A DNA stretch of 64,000 nt from Mycobacterium sp. Root265. GTDB lineage: Bacteria; Actinomycetota; Actinomycetes; Mycobacteriales; Mycobacteriaceae. Under the pieces are notes generated by a model, which saw only the letters and a list, made by a program, of their open reading frames with translations, ran no database searches and had not been told where the DNA came from. Location: positions 585,644-649,643 of the forward strand of contig NZ_LMJA01000030.1 of NCBI RefSeq assembly GCF_001428895.1. Direction: 5' to 3'. Shown in pieces: positions 1 through 10,701 of the stretch. Each line of letters opens with the position of its first letter. Position 1 is the first letter of the stretch. The position numbers and the translations under genes were made by a program.

Positions 1-630
1 CACCTCGATGCCCAGGCCCCGGATCATCCGGGTCAGCACGGCGCCACCGGCCTCGTCGAGCTGGGCGGCCATCAGATGCGGCGACATCTCCAGCACGTGG
101 GTGTCCAAGCCGAAACCACGCAACGCGTTCGCGGCTTCCAGACCGAGCAGCCCACCACCGATGACCACGCCGACCGGCGTCTTCGTCTTGGCCGCGGCCA
201 GCGCGCCGTCCCGGATGGCGTCCAGGTCATCCAGCGTGCGGTAGACGTGGCACTGCGGCAGATCGCGCCCGGGTACCGGCGGCACGAACGCGTAGGAGCC
301 GGTGGCCAGCACCAGGGCGTCGTAATCCAGGGACCGGCCGTCTGCCAACGTGACGGTCTTGGCGGCCCGGTCGATGCCCCGGGCCGCCAAGCCCAGATGC
401 AGGACGACACCGTTGTCGCCTGCATAGTCATTGCCGGGCAGGGCCAGCTGAGAACGGTCCCAGTGCTCGGTGTAGCCGGTCAGGCCGACACGGTCATAGG
501 CCGCGTCGGTTTCCTCGGAGAGCACGGTGACCCGCCAGGCGCGGTCGGTGTCGCGGGCCCGCAGCGCCTCGACGAAGCGGTGTCCGACCATGCCGTGTCC
601 GACCACGACCACATGCTTGGCTGATTGCAT
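1..630 (-). CDS. nirB: Nitrite reductase large subunit NirB, N-terminal part (runs off window)
   Basis: The reading frame runs from ATG at 630 to the window edge without a stop, giving the first 210 residues. The start of the protein carries a dinucleotide-binding Rossmann motif (VVVVGHGMVG) and a second glycine-rich motif (GVVIGGGLLGLEAA) near residue 155, the arrangement of the FAD/NAD(P)H-binding module of NADH-dependent nitrite reductase. LATGSYAFVPPVPG is the usual link between the two nucleotide-binding halves. The siroheme and Fe-S half lies outside the window, so a free-standing NirB-like oxidoreductase cannot be excluded. The family reduces nitrite to ammonium in the cytoplasm using NADH. 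Its position next to the Sdh1 operon matches nirB in M. tuberculosis (Rv0252, from memory). The 150 bp upstream, shared with the divergent gene at 781, holds the promoter, but I see no clear operator. Confidence 0.85.
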   Translation of the reverse strand, partial: MQSAKHVVVVGHGMVGHRFVEALRARDTDRAWRVTVLSEETDAAYDRVGLTGYTEHWDRSQLALPGNDYAGDNGVVLHLGLAARGIDRAAKTVTLADGRSLDYDALVLATGSYAFVPPVPGRDLPQCHVYRTLDDLDAIRDGALAAAKTKTPVGVVIGGGLLGLEAANALRGFGLDTHVLEMSPHLMAAQLDEAGGAVLTRMIRGLGIEV

Positions 631-780
631 ACCGCGACGGTAGGGAGTCGATATTGCCGCAATGTCGCCTCGTGTGAATCGGCCGTCACGGTGTTCTCAC
701 ATCGGGCATCGGGCGAGTGTGAGTGCGTCCCTCCCGGACCAACCGTCAGGTCTGTCGGTGTGCCGGCGGACACTGCCGGC

Positions 781-1617
781 ATGCGGGATCCGTTCATCGG
801 TAGCGAGGCATTGGCCGATGGCCGCCTGACGCGGCACGAATTGCGGACCCGTTTCGTCGCCGTGCACCAGGACGTCTACGTGCAACGAGGCACCCGTCCG
901 ACCGCTGTACTGCGCGCGAAAGCCGCCTGGCTGCGGTCCCGCCGTCATGGGGTGCTGGCCGGTTACTCGGCCGCCGCGCTGCACGGTGCCCGCTACATCG
1001 ATCCAGGCCTACCCGCGCACATCATCGACACCAATCGACGTCCGACCCGAGGGATCACGGCCTGGGCCGATGCCATCGATCAGGACGACATCTGCGCGGT
1101 CGGCGACATGCGACTCACCGATCCGGCCCGAACGGCGATCGACCTGGCCCGTCGAATCAACGAAGACGACGCGATCGTGATCATCGATGCACTCGCCCGG
1201 GCAGCGCGACTGAAGACGACCGACATCGCGTTGGCCGCCGATCGCTTCGAGGGCTGGAAGGGCATCGTGCAAGCCCGCAAGACCATCGCCTTGGTGGACC
1301 CGGGGTCGGAATCCCCGCAGGAAACCCGGCTGCGACTGCTGATCGTGAGAGAAGGATTCCCGCCGCCCGGTACGCAGCATCCGATCTTCAACGAATACGG
1401 GGTACTGATCGGGGAGGCCGACATGGCCTGGCCGGAACTCAAGATCGCGGTCGAGTATGAGGGCCGGCACCACACCGATCCCGACCAGCTGCGCAAGGAC
1501 ATCGCGCGGATGGACGAGATGATGGAGATGGGCTGGATCGTGATCAGGGTGACGGCGCGCGATACACCCGCCGTCACGTTGCGAAAGATACGCCGGGCGT
1601 GGGCCTTACGTTCGTAA
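781..1617 (+). CDS. AbiEi-like/DUF559-type nuclease-fold protein, function unknown
   Basis: A 278-residue protein. The N-terminal part (about 1-90) resembles the winged-helix and linker region of AbiEi-type proteins (GVLAGYSAAALHGA). The C-terminal third (about 185-278) looks like a very-short-patch-repair or DUF559 endonuclease fold, with acidic residues in GEADMAWPELKIAVEYEGR and the following RKDIARMDEMMEMGW helix, as in PD-(D/E)XK enzymes. Such proteins are frequent singletons in actinobacteria and are sometimes annotated as antitoxin-like. No toxin partner is visible next to it, so a toxin-antitoxin role is unsupported. I chose ATG 781. An in-frame GTG at 760 would add seven residues, and neither has a convincing Shine-Dalgarno sequence. 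It is divergent from nirB and convergent with the following gene. Confidence 0.6.
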   Translation: MRDPFIGSEALADGRLTRHELRTRFVAVHQDVYVQRGTRPTAVLRAKAAWLRSRRHGVLAGYSAAALHGARYIDPGLPAHIIDTNRRPTRGITAWADAIDQDDICAVGDMRLTDPARTAIDLARRINEDDAIVIIDALARAARLKTTDIALAADRFEGWKGIVQARKTIALVDPGSESPQETRLRLLIVREGFPPPGTQHPIFNEYGVLIGEADMAWPELKIAVEYEGRHHTDPDQLRKDIARMDEMMEMGWIVIRVTARDTPAVTLRKIRRAWALRS

Positions 1618-1678
1618 CGCCATGGCGGTCCAAGACCGGAAATTCCGCCGTGACGTTACGAACGACCCCCATGCGGCG

Positions 1679-2437
1679 TCATTTCCAGGGCGCCACCAAT
1701 TCGTTGATCCGTTCGGTCAGGGTGAACTGCAGGAACGGCCCGAAGCTGATCCGGCCGACGCCGAGCGGGCCGAAACGCGCCGGGTCGTCCTGGCCCGGCA
1801 GCGCGATCGCGTTGATCGGCAGCGGCAGCTCCTCGACGAGCCTGCGGTAGGTGTCGTCATCGTGGCGGCCCACCGGGTAGAGGCTGTCCGCGCCCGCGTC
1901 GGCGGCCAGCTTCAGCTTGCGCACCGCGCGCTCGAAACGGTCGGACTCGTCGCCGACCTCGCGCAGGAAGAGGTCGGTGCGGGCGTTGATGACCACATGC
2001 ACACCGGCGGCGTCGGCGGCCTTGCGAAGATCACCGACGAGTGCGGCGTGATCCTCGTCGGAGCGGATGCGGCCACCCTCGGAGTGCACGGTGTCCTCGA
2101 TGTTGAGTCCGACCGCGCCGGCGGCGAGCAGACCGTCGATCAACCGGGCGCCCGACTCGCCGTAACCCGACTCGATGTCCACCGAGATCGGCACATCGAC
2201 GGCAGCGGTGATCTGCGCGACCCGGGTCAGCAGATCGTCGTAGCTCATGCCCTCGCCGTCGGGCTTGCCCACCGAGTCGGCCACCGGGTGGCTGCCGACC
2301 GTGAGCGCGGTGAAACCGGCCGCCACCACGGTTTTCGCCGACCATGCGTCCCACACTGTCGGCAGGATCGCGGGGTCGCCGGGGCGGTGCAGCGCGAGCA
2401 GCGCGGAGGCTTTCTGCTGAAGATCTTCGTTGGACAT
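1679..2437 (-). CDS. Isocitrate lyase/PEP mutase superfamily enzyme
   Basis: A 252-residue protein of the PEP mutase/isocitrate lyase superfamily, a TIM barrel that makes or breaks C-C or C-P bonds of oxaloacetate-like or 2-methylisocitrate-like substrates. The barrel signatures SVDIESGYGES (metal-binding acidic loop), LNIEDTVHSEGG and VINARTDLFL are all present. The KKCGH loop of true isocitrate lyase is not, and the length fits the short carboxyphosphonoenolpyruvate mutase-like branch. The substrate cannot be named from sequence. The start at ATG 2437 is supported by GAAAGGGA a few bases upstream; the longer frame to 2482 lacks this. It is transcribed away from the Sdh1 operon and is probably monocistronic. 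Confidence 0.75.
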   Translation of the reverse strand: MSNEDLQQKASALLALHRPGDPAILPTVWDAWSAKTVVAAGFTALTVGSHPVADSVGKPDGEGMSYDDLLTRVAQITAAVDVPISVDIESGYGESGARLIDGLLAAGAVGLNIEDTVHSEGGRIRSDEDHAALVGDLRKAADAAGVHVVINARTDLFLREVGDESDRFERAVRKLKLAADAGADSLYPVGRHDDDTYRRLVEELPLPINAIALPGQDDPARFGPLGVGRISFGPFLQFTLTERINELVAPWK

Positions 2438-2551
2438 CGAAATCCCTTTCCTGGGCATAGACGTGATCTGTCTCACTCTCAAGTCCGTGTTGTGGCTAAC
2501 ATCAAATGCGTAATGTGATCCCTGACACCCTTCAGCCCAAGGAGGTCACCC

Positions 2552-2845
2552 TTGTCCACCACGACCGAACTTGCCGAACTGCACGAACTGATCGGCAACC
2601 TTCGCCGCTGCGTCACATCGCTGCGGGCCCGCTACGGCGACACCCCGGCGATGCGCCGCATCGTCAACGACGCCGAACGCATGCTCAACGATATCGACCG
2701 GCTGGACATCGATGCCGCGGAACTGGAGACGCGTGGAGCCCCCGCGCACTCCCGCCCCGCCGAGAAGGTCTCCATCCCCGACACCGACTACACCAGAGAT
2801 TTCTGGCAGGGAGTCGATGACGAGGGTCTCGGCGGCAGCCGCTAG
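2552..2845 (+). CDS. Small conserved protein upstream of Sdh1 (Rv0250c-like)
   Basis: A 97-residue soluble protein, mainly helical in its first 60 residues (heptad-like ELHELIGNLRRCVTSLRARYG) with a charged, likely disordered C-terminal tail. It starts at TTG 2552, chosen because a perfect AAGGAGG lies six bases upstream at 2539-2545. In M. tuberculosis a protein of about the same size (Rv0250c, from memory) sits in the same place before the sdh1 genes. It is probably the first gene of the operon, ending 78 bp before the membrane-anchor gene. No catalytic motif or metal ligand is visible and the function is unknown. A structural or regulatory role for Sdh1 would be inference from position alone. 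Confidence 0.75.
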   Translation: MSTTTELAELHELIGNLRRCVTSLRARYGDTPAMRRIVNDAERMLNDIDRLDIDAAELETRGAPAHSRPAEKVSIPDTDYTRDFWQGVDDEGLGGSR

Positions 2846-2923
2846 ACCGCCTGACGAGCGGTCGCGCGAGGAAGAAACAGCCGCGGCCGCGTAGTCACCG
2901 ACAACAGAAGAAGAGGGAACTAA

Positions 2924-3763
2924 GTGAGCGCACCGACCTCGAATCCTCAAGGGACCGGCGTCTTCTCACCCACCAGAGCGCGAATCAAGCAGCGCACACT
3001 GCGTACCGACGCGTGGTGGAAGTCGCCCCTGATCACCGATCTCGGCTTCGCCGCGTTCGTGATCTACGCGACGGTGCGGGCGTTCCTGCAGAACAACTAC
3101 TGGGTCGCCGACTACCACTACCTGACGCCTTTTTATTCACCGTGCGTCGTGAAGTGGAACGAGGCGACCCAGTCCGGTTGTGTCCCGGAAGCCAGCCACT
3201 TCGGCCAGATCCTGCCGGACGTGTGGTGGCTGCCCTACGCGGCGTTCTCCCTGCCGTTCCTGCTGCTGTTCCGGCTCACCTGCTACTACTACCGCGGCGC
3301 CTACTACCGGTCGGTCTGGCAGTCGCCGACCGCCTGCGCGGTGGCCGAGCCGCACGCCAAGTACACCGGCGAAACCCGCCTGCCGCTGATCATCCAGAAC
3401 ACCCATCGGTACTTCTTCTACATCGCGGCCATCATCTCGGTGATCAACACCTACGACGCCGTCCTGGCGTTCCGCTCGCCGACCGGATTCGGTTTCGGGT
3501 TGGGCAACATCGTGCTCGTCGTCAACGTGGTGATGCTGTGGGTCTACACGCTGTCCTGCCACTCCTGCCGGCACGTCGTCGGGGGACGTCTCAAGCACTT
3601 CTCCAAGCACCCGGTGCGGTACTGGATGTGGGGACAGATCAGCAGGCTGAACACCCGGCACAAGCTGTACGCCTGGATCACCCTGGGCACGCTGATGTTC
3701 ACCGACTTCTACATCATGCTGGTCGCCAGTGGAACCATCAGTGACCTGAGATTCATTGGCTGA
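2924..3763 (+). CDS. Succinate dehydrogenase 1 membrane-anchor subunit
   Basis: A 279-residue integral membrane protein starting at GTG 2924 behind an AGAGGGA ribosome site. It has about five hydrophobic helices, including ITDLGFAAFVIYATVRAF, WLPYAAFSLPFLLLF, RYFFYIAAIISVINTY, NIVLVVNVVMLWVYTLSC and ITLGTLMFTDFYIMLV. It anchors the flavoprotein and iron-sulfur subunits and passes electrons from succinate to menaquinone. A cysteine/histidine cluster, LSCHSCRH at about residues 208-215, and two further cysteines in the periplasmic-side loop (YSPC...QSGC) are unusual for an SdhC. I recall that mycobacterial Sdh1 was reported to hold a membrane-embedded Rieske-type cluster, and this motif would fit that. 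The flavoprotein gene follows after 33 bp. Confidence 0.9.
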   Translation: MSAPTSNPQGTGVFSPTRARIKQRTLRTDAWWKSPLITDLGFAAFVIYATVRAFLQNNYWVADYHYLTPFYSPCVVKWNEATQSGCVPEASHFGQILPDVWWLPYAAFSLPFLLLFRLTCYYYRGAYYRSVWQSPTACAVAEPHAKYTGETRLPLIIQNTHRYFFYIAAIISVINTYDAVLAFRSPTGFGFGLGNIVLVVNVVMLWVYTLSCHSCRHVVGGRLKHFSKHPVRYWMWGQISRLNTRHKLYAWITLGTLMFTDFYIMLVASGTISDLRFIG

Positions 3764-3796
3764 CAACTCAATACACGAACTAGCGAGGATTACTGA

Positions 3797-5710
3797 ATGA
3801 CAGAGCTGGAGCGGCACACCTACGACGTCGTCGTGATCGGCGCCGGCGGGGCGGGGTTGCGTGCGGTGATCGAGGCCCGCGAGCGCGGCCTGCGGGTGGC
3901 GGTGGTGACCAAATCGCTGTTCGGCAAGGCGCACACCGTGATGGCCGAGGGCGGCTGCGCGGCGGCGATGCGCAACGTGAACACCAAGGACAGCTGGCAG
4001 GTGCACTTCGGGGACACCATGCGCGGCGGCAAGTTCCTGAACAACTGGCGGATGGCCGAGCTGCACGCCCAGGAAGCCCCGGACCGCGTCTGGGAACTGG
4101 AAACCTATGGGGCGCTGTTCGATCGCACCAAGGACGGCCGTATCAGCCAGCGCAACTTCGGTGGTCACACCTACCCGCGGCTCGCGCACGTCGGTGACCG
4201 CACCGGCCTGGAGATCATCCGCACCCTGCAGCAGAAGATCGTGTCGCTGCAGCAGGAGGATTTCAAGGAACTCGGCGATTACGACGCCCGCATCCGGGTC
4301 TTCCACGAATGCTCGATCACCGAACTGATCCTCGACGACGGGAAGGTCGCCGGTGCGTTCGGCTACTACCGCGAGACCGGCAAGTTCGTGCTGTTCGAGG
4401 CCCCGGCGATCGTGCTGGCCACCGGTGGTATCGGCAAGTCCTTCAAGGTGTCGTCGAACTCCTGGGAGTACACCGGCGACGGGCACGCCCTGGCCCTGCG
4501 CGCCGGCTCCGGCCTGATCAACATGGAGTTCATCCAGTTCCACCCGACCGGCATGGTCTGGCCGCTGTCGGTGAAGGGCATCCTGGTCACCGAGGGTGTC
4601 CGCGGTGACGGCGGAGTGCTGAAGAACTCCGAGGGCAAGCGCTTCATGTTCGACTACATCCCCGATGTCTTCAAGGGGCAGTACGCCGAAACCGAAGAAG
4701 AAGCCGACCAGTGGCTCAAGGACAACGACTCCGCGCGGCGCACCCCGGACCTGCTCCCCCGCGACGAGGTGGCCCGCGCCATCAACGAAGAGGTGAAAGC
4801 CGGCCGCGGCACCCCGCACGGCGGCGTCTACCTCGACATCGCCTCGCGGATGCCCGCCGAGGAGATCAAACGCCGGCTGCCCTCGATGTACCACCAGTTC
4901 ATCGAGCTGGCCGAGGTCGACATCACCAAGGACGAGATGGAGGTCGGGCCCACCTGTCACTACGTGATGGGCGGTATCGAGGTCGATCCCGACAGCGGCG
5001 GCGCGGCCACCCCCGGCCTGTTCGCCGCCGGTGAGTGCTCCGGCGGCATGCACGGCTCCAACCGGCTGGGCGGCAACTCGCTGTCCGACCTGCTGGTGTT
5101 CGGCCGCCGGGCCGGGCTCGGCGCGGCCGACTACGTCCGATCCCTGGCCGACAACCGGCCCACGGTCACCGAGGACGCCCTCGCGGCGGCCACCCAGCTC
5201 GCGCTGGACCCGTTCACCCCGAAGGCCAACGCGGAGAACCCGTACACGCTGCACTCCGAACTGCAGCAGTCGATGAACGACCTGGCCGGCATCATCCGCA
5301 AGGAGGGTGAACTCCAGGAGGCCCTGGACAAGATCGACGAGCTGAAGGCGCGCTACGCCAACGTCGTCGTCGAGGGCGGTCGTGTCTTCAACCCGGGCTG
5401 GCACCTGGCCATCGACATGCGCAACATGCTGCTGGTCAGTGAATGCGTGGCCAAGGCCGCACTGCAGCGCACCGAGAGCCGTGGCGGGCACACCCGCGAC
5501 GACTTCCCGCAGATGGACTCGCACTGGCGCAACAAGCTGCTGGTGTGCCGGGCGGTGGAAGGTGACCACCAGGTGGTTCCCGACATCACCGTCGAGGCCG
5601 AACAGCAGCCGGTGATGCGGCCCGACCTGCTGGCCACCTTCGAGCTCTCCGAGCTCGAGAAGTACTACACCGAAGACCAACTGGCCGAACACCCGGAGCG
5701 GAAAGGCTGA
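3797..5710 (+). CDS. sdhA: Succinate dehydrogenase 1 flavoprotein subunit
   Basis: A 637-residue catalytic subunit that oxidises succinate to fumarate. The N terminus has the FAD-binding motif VVVIGAGGAGLRAV, followed by KAHTVMAEGG in which His46 is the expected covalent FAD attachment site. The capping-domain active-site motifs are seen in IQFHPTGM and LLPRDEVARAI. GSNRLGGNSLSDLLVFGRRAG closes the FAD site. The protein is the usual length for the Sdh1-type enzyme. It lies between the anchor and iron-sulfur genes, two bases before the ATG of the latter, so the three are almost certainly one transcript with coupled translation. Confidence 0.95.
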   Translation: MTELERHTYDVVVIGAGGAGLRAVIEARERGLRVAVVTKSLFGKAHTVMAEGGCAAAMRNVNTKDSWQVHFGDTMRGGKFLNNWRMAELHAQEAPDRVWELETYGALFDRTKDGRISQRNFGGHTYPRLAHVGDRTGLEIIRTLQQKIVSLQQEDFKELGDYDARIRVFHECSITELILDDGKVAGAFGYYRETGKFVLFEAPAIVLATGGIGKSFKVSSNSWEYTGDGHALALRAGSGLINMEFIQFHPTGMVWPLSVKGILVTEGVRGDGGVLKNSEGKRFMFDYIPDVFKGQYAETEEEADQWLKDNDSARRTPDLLPRDEVARAINEEVKAGRGTPHGGVYLDIASRMPAEEIKRRLPSMYHQFIELAEVDITKDEMEVGPTCHYVMGGIEVDPDSGGAATPGLFAAGECSGGMHGSNRLGGNSLSDLLVFGRRAGLGAADYVRSLADNRPTVTEDALAAATQLALDPFTPKANAENPYTLHSELQQSMNDLAGIIRKEGELQEALDKIDELKARYANVVVEGGRVFNPGWHLAIDMRNMLLVSECVAKAALQRTESRGGHTRDDFPQMDSHWRNKLLVCRAVEGDHQVVPDITVEAEQQPVMRPDLLATFELSELEKYYTEDQLAEHPERKG

Positions 5711-5712
5711 CC

Positions 5713-6462
5713 ATGGCTGCTTACGACGCGAAGCTACGGGTCTGGCGCGGCGACCCTTCCGGCGGCGAGCTGCAGGACTACACCGTCGAGGTCAACGACG
5801 GCGAGGTGGTGCTCGACATCGTGCACCGGCTGCAGGCCACCCAGGCCGGCGATCTCGCGGTGCGCTGGAACTGCAAGGCCGGCAAGTGCGGGTCCTGCTC
5901 GGCCGAGATCAACGGCCGCCCCCGGCTGCTGTGCATGACGCGGATGTCCACGTTCGACGAGAACGAGACGGTCACCATCACGCCGCTGCGAACCTTCCCG
6001 GTGATGCGCGACCTGGTGACCGACGTGTCCTTCAACTACGAGAAGGCCCGCCAGATCCCGTCGTTCACGCCCCCCAAGGATCTGCAGCCGGGTGAGTACC
6101 GCATGCAGCAGGAGGACGTGAACCGCAGCCAGGAGTTCCGCAAGTGCATCGAGTGCTTCCTGTGCCAGAACGTGTGCCATGTGGTGCGTGATCACGAAGA
6201 GAACAAAGAGAACTTCGCGGGTCCGCGTTTCCACATGCGCATCGCGGAGCTGGACATGCATCCGCTGGACACCGTGGACCGCAAGGACATGGCCCAGGAG
6301 GAGCACGGGCTGGGTCTCTGCAACATCACCAAGTGCTGCACCGAGGTGTGCCCCGAACACATCAAGATCACCGACAATGCGCTGATCCCGATGAAGGAGC
6401 GCGTCGCCGACCGCAAGTACGACCCGATCGTGTGGCTGGGGAACAAGCTTTTCCGGCGCTGA
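5713..6462 (+). CDS. sdhB: Succinate dehydrogenase 1 iron-sulfur subunit
   Basis: A 249-residue electron-transfer subunit with three clusters. The 2Fe-2S ligands are in CKAGKCGSCSAEI plus the later LLC. The 4Fe-4S and 3Fe-4S ligands are in CIECFLCQNVC and CNITKCCTEVCPEH. It takes electrons from the FAD of the upstream flavoprotein and hands them to the membrane anchor. ATG 5713 follows the flavoprotein stop by two bases. A hairpin immediately downstream marks the end of the operon. Confidence 0.95.
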   Translation: MAAYDAKLRVWRGDPSGGELQDYTVEVNDGEVVLDIVHRLQATQAGDLAVRWNCKAGKCGSCSAEINGRPRLLCMTRMSTFDENETVTITPLRTFPVMRDLVTDVSFNYEKARQIPSFTPPKDLQPGEYRMQQEDVNRSQEFRKCIECFLCQNVCHVVRDHEENKENFAGPRFHMRIAELDMHPLDTVDRKDMAQEEHGLGLCNITKCCTEVCPEHIKITDNALIPMKERVADRKYDPIVWLGNKLFRR

Positions 6463-6463
6463 C

Positions 6464-6530
6464 GGCATTGGCTCTGCGCTCAGGGCGCGCAAGTGCGAGG
6501 GGCATGCGCCGCTGACGCAGAGTCAATGCC
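6464..6530 (+). terminator. Inverted repeat after the Sdh1 operon
   Basis: Arms of 15 bases, GGCATTGGCTCTGCG at 6464-6478 and CGCAGAGTCAATGCC at 6516-6530, pair with a single G-U wobble. The loop is about 37 bases and has its own GC-rich pairing. There is no U tract, as is usual for mycobacterial terminators. It begins one base after the sdhB stop codon. Confidence 0.55.
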
Positions 6531-6596
6531 TGTGCGGGCCGCAGGATCGGGCGTACGGTTGTGACAGCGGCCAATAATCAACGAAGAGGCACAGCT

Positions 6597-8261
<1,665 letters not shown>

Positions 8262-8340
8262 CCGTCCATCGTGCCCTCCGAATGCCCGGGCGGCCATGGT
8301 CACGCTCAGCCTGAACGCAACCTTGAGTAGCCTGACCCCC

Positions 8341-10053
8341 ATGCCCAACGCGTCCATCCTCACCGTGCTGCGGGAACGTGCTGGCGATACACCCGACGAG
8401 CTCGCGTTCACCTACACCGACTACGACCGGGATCCCGAGGGCGTCGCGGAAACCCTGACCTGGGCGCAGCTGTACCGGCGCACCCTGAACATGGCCGAGG
8501 AAGCCGCGCAGTACGGATCTCCGGGGGAACGGGCGCTGATCATCGCGCCGCAGGGGCTGCCCTACATCGTGGCGTTCCTGGGCGCCATGCAGGCCGGATT
8601 CATCGCCGTTCCACTGTCGGCGCCGGTCCCCGGCTCCCATGACGAGCGCATCGGCGCGGTGGTCGCCGACACCTCGCCCGCGGTGGTGCTGACCACGTCC
8701 GCCCTGTTCGACATCGCCGCCCAGTACGTGGACGACGGCGCCGCCATGACCGCGGTGATCTCGGTGGACACCCTGGATCTGGACGCAGGTGAACCCGTCC
8801 CCGCCGACGCGCCCGACGGCCCGGACATCGCCTACCTGCAGTACACCTCGGGGTCGACCCGGGCACCGGCGGGCGTGATGATCAGCCACCGCAACCTGAT
8901 CGCGAACTTCGAGCAGCTGATGCCCGATTACCTGCGCCAATACGGCGGTAGGGTGCCGGCTGGCGGTGCCATGGTGTCGTGGTTGCCCTTCTACCACGAC
9001 ATGGGACTGATGCTGGGCGTCGCGGCGCCCATCCTGTCCGGGACACAGGCCGACCTGATGAGCCCGCTGGCGTTCCTCACCCACCCGACCCGCTGGCTCA
9101 AGACCATGGCCCGGCACCCCGTGACGGTCTCCGGCGGACCCAACTTCGCCCTGGATCTTGCCGCCCGGCGGACCACCGACGATGATCTCGCCGGCCTGGA
9201 CCTGAGCGTCATCGAGAGCATCATCTGCGGCGCCGAACGGGTCCAGCCGCCCACCGTCACCCGCTTCCTTGATCGGTTCGCGCCGTTCGGTTTTCGGCCG
9301 GAGGCTCTTATGCCCTCCTACGGCCTGGCCGAGGCGACGGTGTTCGTGGCCAGTGGCGGCATGGGGCGTGTCCCCGAGGTCGTCGAGTTCGCGGTCGACG
9401 AGCTGACCGAGGGCACGGCGGTACGCAAGCCCGGCGGGACCCCACTGATCCGTTACGGGGTGGCGCCCTCGCCCCTGCTGTTGATCGTTGACGCCGAGAC
9501 CGGCCGGCCCTGCCCGGACGGCACCGTCGGCGAGATCTGGACGCACGGCGAGAACGTGTCGGCCGGGTACTGGCGCAAACCCGACCAGACCGGCACCGGA
9601 TTCGGCGCGCAACTGATCGACGGACCGGCCGGCGCGCCGACGACCGACTGGCTGCGCACCGGGGACCGTGGGTTCATCTCCGAGGGCGATCTGTTCATCG
9701 TCGGACGCATCAAGGACATGCTGATCGTGCGCGGCCGCAACCACTACTCCGAGGACATCGAGGAGACGGTGCGCGGGATCACCCGGGGCAGGGTGGCCGC
9801 GATCGCCGTGACCGATGATCACGACGAAAAGCTGGTCACCATCATCGAGTTCAAGAAGCGCGATGAATCCGAGGAACTCGGCGAGGCGAAAAGTGATGTG
9901 ACCGCGGCGATCTCGCGGGCTCACGGATTGCAGGTGGCCGATATCGTGCTGGTGCCGCCCGGGTCGATCCCCACCACCACCAGCGGCAAGATCCGTCGCT
10001 CGGCATGCGTCGAGCAGTATCGACAAGGGCAATTCGTGCGGCTGGACGCGTAG
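8341..10053 (+). CDS. fadD23: Long-chain fatty acyl-AMP ligase (FadD23-like)
   Basis: A 570-residue adenylate-forming enzyme. The ATP/AMP-binding P-loop is YTSGSTRAPAGVMISH, the adenine pocket is PSYGLAEATV, the hinge region is WLRTGDRGFISEGDLFIVGR, and the C-terminal catalytic lysine lies in TTSGKIRRSA. Enzymes of this branch make fatty acyl-AMP and load it on a polyketide synthase rather than forming free acyl-CoA. The neighbours (Gap, PE-PPE hydrolase, MmpL, PapA, Pks) are those of the trehalose polyphleate locus, where the homolog is called FadD23. Its job would be to activate the fatty-acid starter for the synthase at 16588. The symbol rests on this context. Confidence 0.88.
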   Translation: MPNASILTVLRERAGDTPDELAFTYTDYDRDPEGVAETLTWAQLYRRTLNMAEEAAQYGSPGERALIIAPQGLPYIVAFLGAMQAGFIAVPLSAPVPGSHDERIGAVVADTSPAVVLTTSALFDIAAQYVDDGAAMTAVISVDTLDLDAGEPVPADAPDGPDIAYLQYTSGSTRAPAGVMISHRNLIANFEQLMPDYLRQYGGRVPAGGAMVSWLPFYHDMGLMLGVAAPILSGTQADLMSPLAFLTHPTRWLKTMARHPVTVSGGPNFALDLAARRTTDDDLAGLDLSVIESIICGAERVQPPTVTRFLDRFAPFGFRPEALMPSYGLAEATVFVASGGMGRVPEVVEFAVDELTEGTAVRKPGGTPLIRYGVAPSPLLLIVDAETGRPCPDGTVGEIWTHGENVSAGYWRKPDQTGTGFGAQLIDGPAGAPTTDWLRTGDRGFISEGDLFIVGRIKDMLIVRGRNHYSEDIEETVRGITRGRVAAIAVTDDHDEKLVTIIEFKKRDESEELGEAKSDVTAAISRAHGLQVADIVLVPPGSIPTTTSGKIRRSACVEQYRQGQFVRLDA

Positions 10054-10065
10054 CCAGCGCCCGCG

Positions 10066-10698
10066 ATGTGGATCACCCTGCTGGTCATGGCTGTCGCCGT
10101 CAGCCTCGAACCGTTCCGCATCGGGATGTCGGTGCTGATGCTCAACCGTCCGCGCCCACTGCTGCAGCTCACCGCCTTCCTGTGCGGTGGCTTCCTGATG
10201 GGCCTGACGGTCGGCGCGGTGGTCTTGTTCCTGCTCGAATCACGGCTGGAGTCGGCGCATTTCACCCTCCCCCGGGTGCAGATCGCGATCGGGCTGCTGG
10301 CCCTGCTGGTGGCCGCTTTCCTGGCGCTCACCAAGGGCCGTCCCCGTACACCGCCGGCCTGGCTGACGCGGTTGCTCGACGGCCAGTCGCTCTGGGTCGC
10401 CGGTGCGGCCGGACTGGGCATCGCGCTGCCCTCGGTCGACTATCTGGCCGCGCTGGCGGTCATCGGCACCGCCGACATCGGCTCCACGACGCGGTTCGCG
10501 GCCCTGCTGATTTTCAACGTGGTGGCCTTCGCCCTCGTCGAGATCCCGCTGCTGGCTTACCTTGTCGCGCCGGATCGCACCCGCGCGCGGCTGGCCGCAC
10601 TCAACGACTGGTTGCGTGAGCGCGGCCGCCGCGGGGTGGCCGTGCTGGTTGCGGTCGTCGGCGTGGTGCTGCTCGCCGTCGGCCTGGCCGGGCTGTAG
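10066..10698 (+). CDS. gap: Gap/Sap-like membrane protein
   Basis: A 210-residue polytopic membrane protein with about six hydrophobic helices (WITLLVMAVAVSLEPF, LLQLTAFLCGGFLMGLTVGAVVLFL, VQIAIGLLALLVAAFLAL and others). It begins 12 bases after the ligase gene, so the two are likely one operon. The SLEPFRIGM motif in the first helix and the LPSVDYLAALAVIG motif are typical of the GAP family, known in mycobacteria for helping glycopeptidolipids, sulfolipids and related lipids reach the surface. In this cluster it would assist export of the trehalose lipid together with MmpL. The mechanism is not known, and the symbol reflects the family rather than a proven role. Confidence 0.8.
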   Translation: MWITLLVMAVAVSLEPFRIGMSVLMLNRPRPLLQLTAFLCGGFLMGLTVGAVVLFLLESRLESAHFTLPRVQIAIGLLALLVAAFLALTKGRPRTPPAWLTRLLDGQSLWVAGAAGLGIALPSVDYLAALAVIGTADIGSTTRFAALLIFNVVAFALVEIPLLAYLVAPDRTRARLAALNDWLRERGRRGVAVLVAVVGVVLLAVGLAGL

Positions 10699-10701
10699 TC
10701 G

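Noticed and set aside
696-723. CTCACA...TGTGAG inverted repeat in the nirB upstream region as an operator
   Set aside because: Arms are only six bases with a 16-base gap, which is expected by chance in this much sequence.
781-1617. Toxin-antitoxin system based on the AbiEi-like protein
   Set aside because: No AbiEii-like or other toxin gene is adjacent; the neighbours are nirB and a PEP mutase-type enzyme.
3137-5692. 851-codon minus-strand frame across the sdh genes
   Set aside because: It runs antisense to two clear enzyme genes and its translation is His/Gly/Gln-rich with no recognisable motif.
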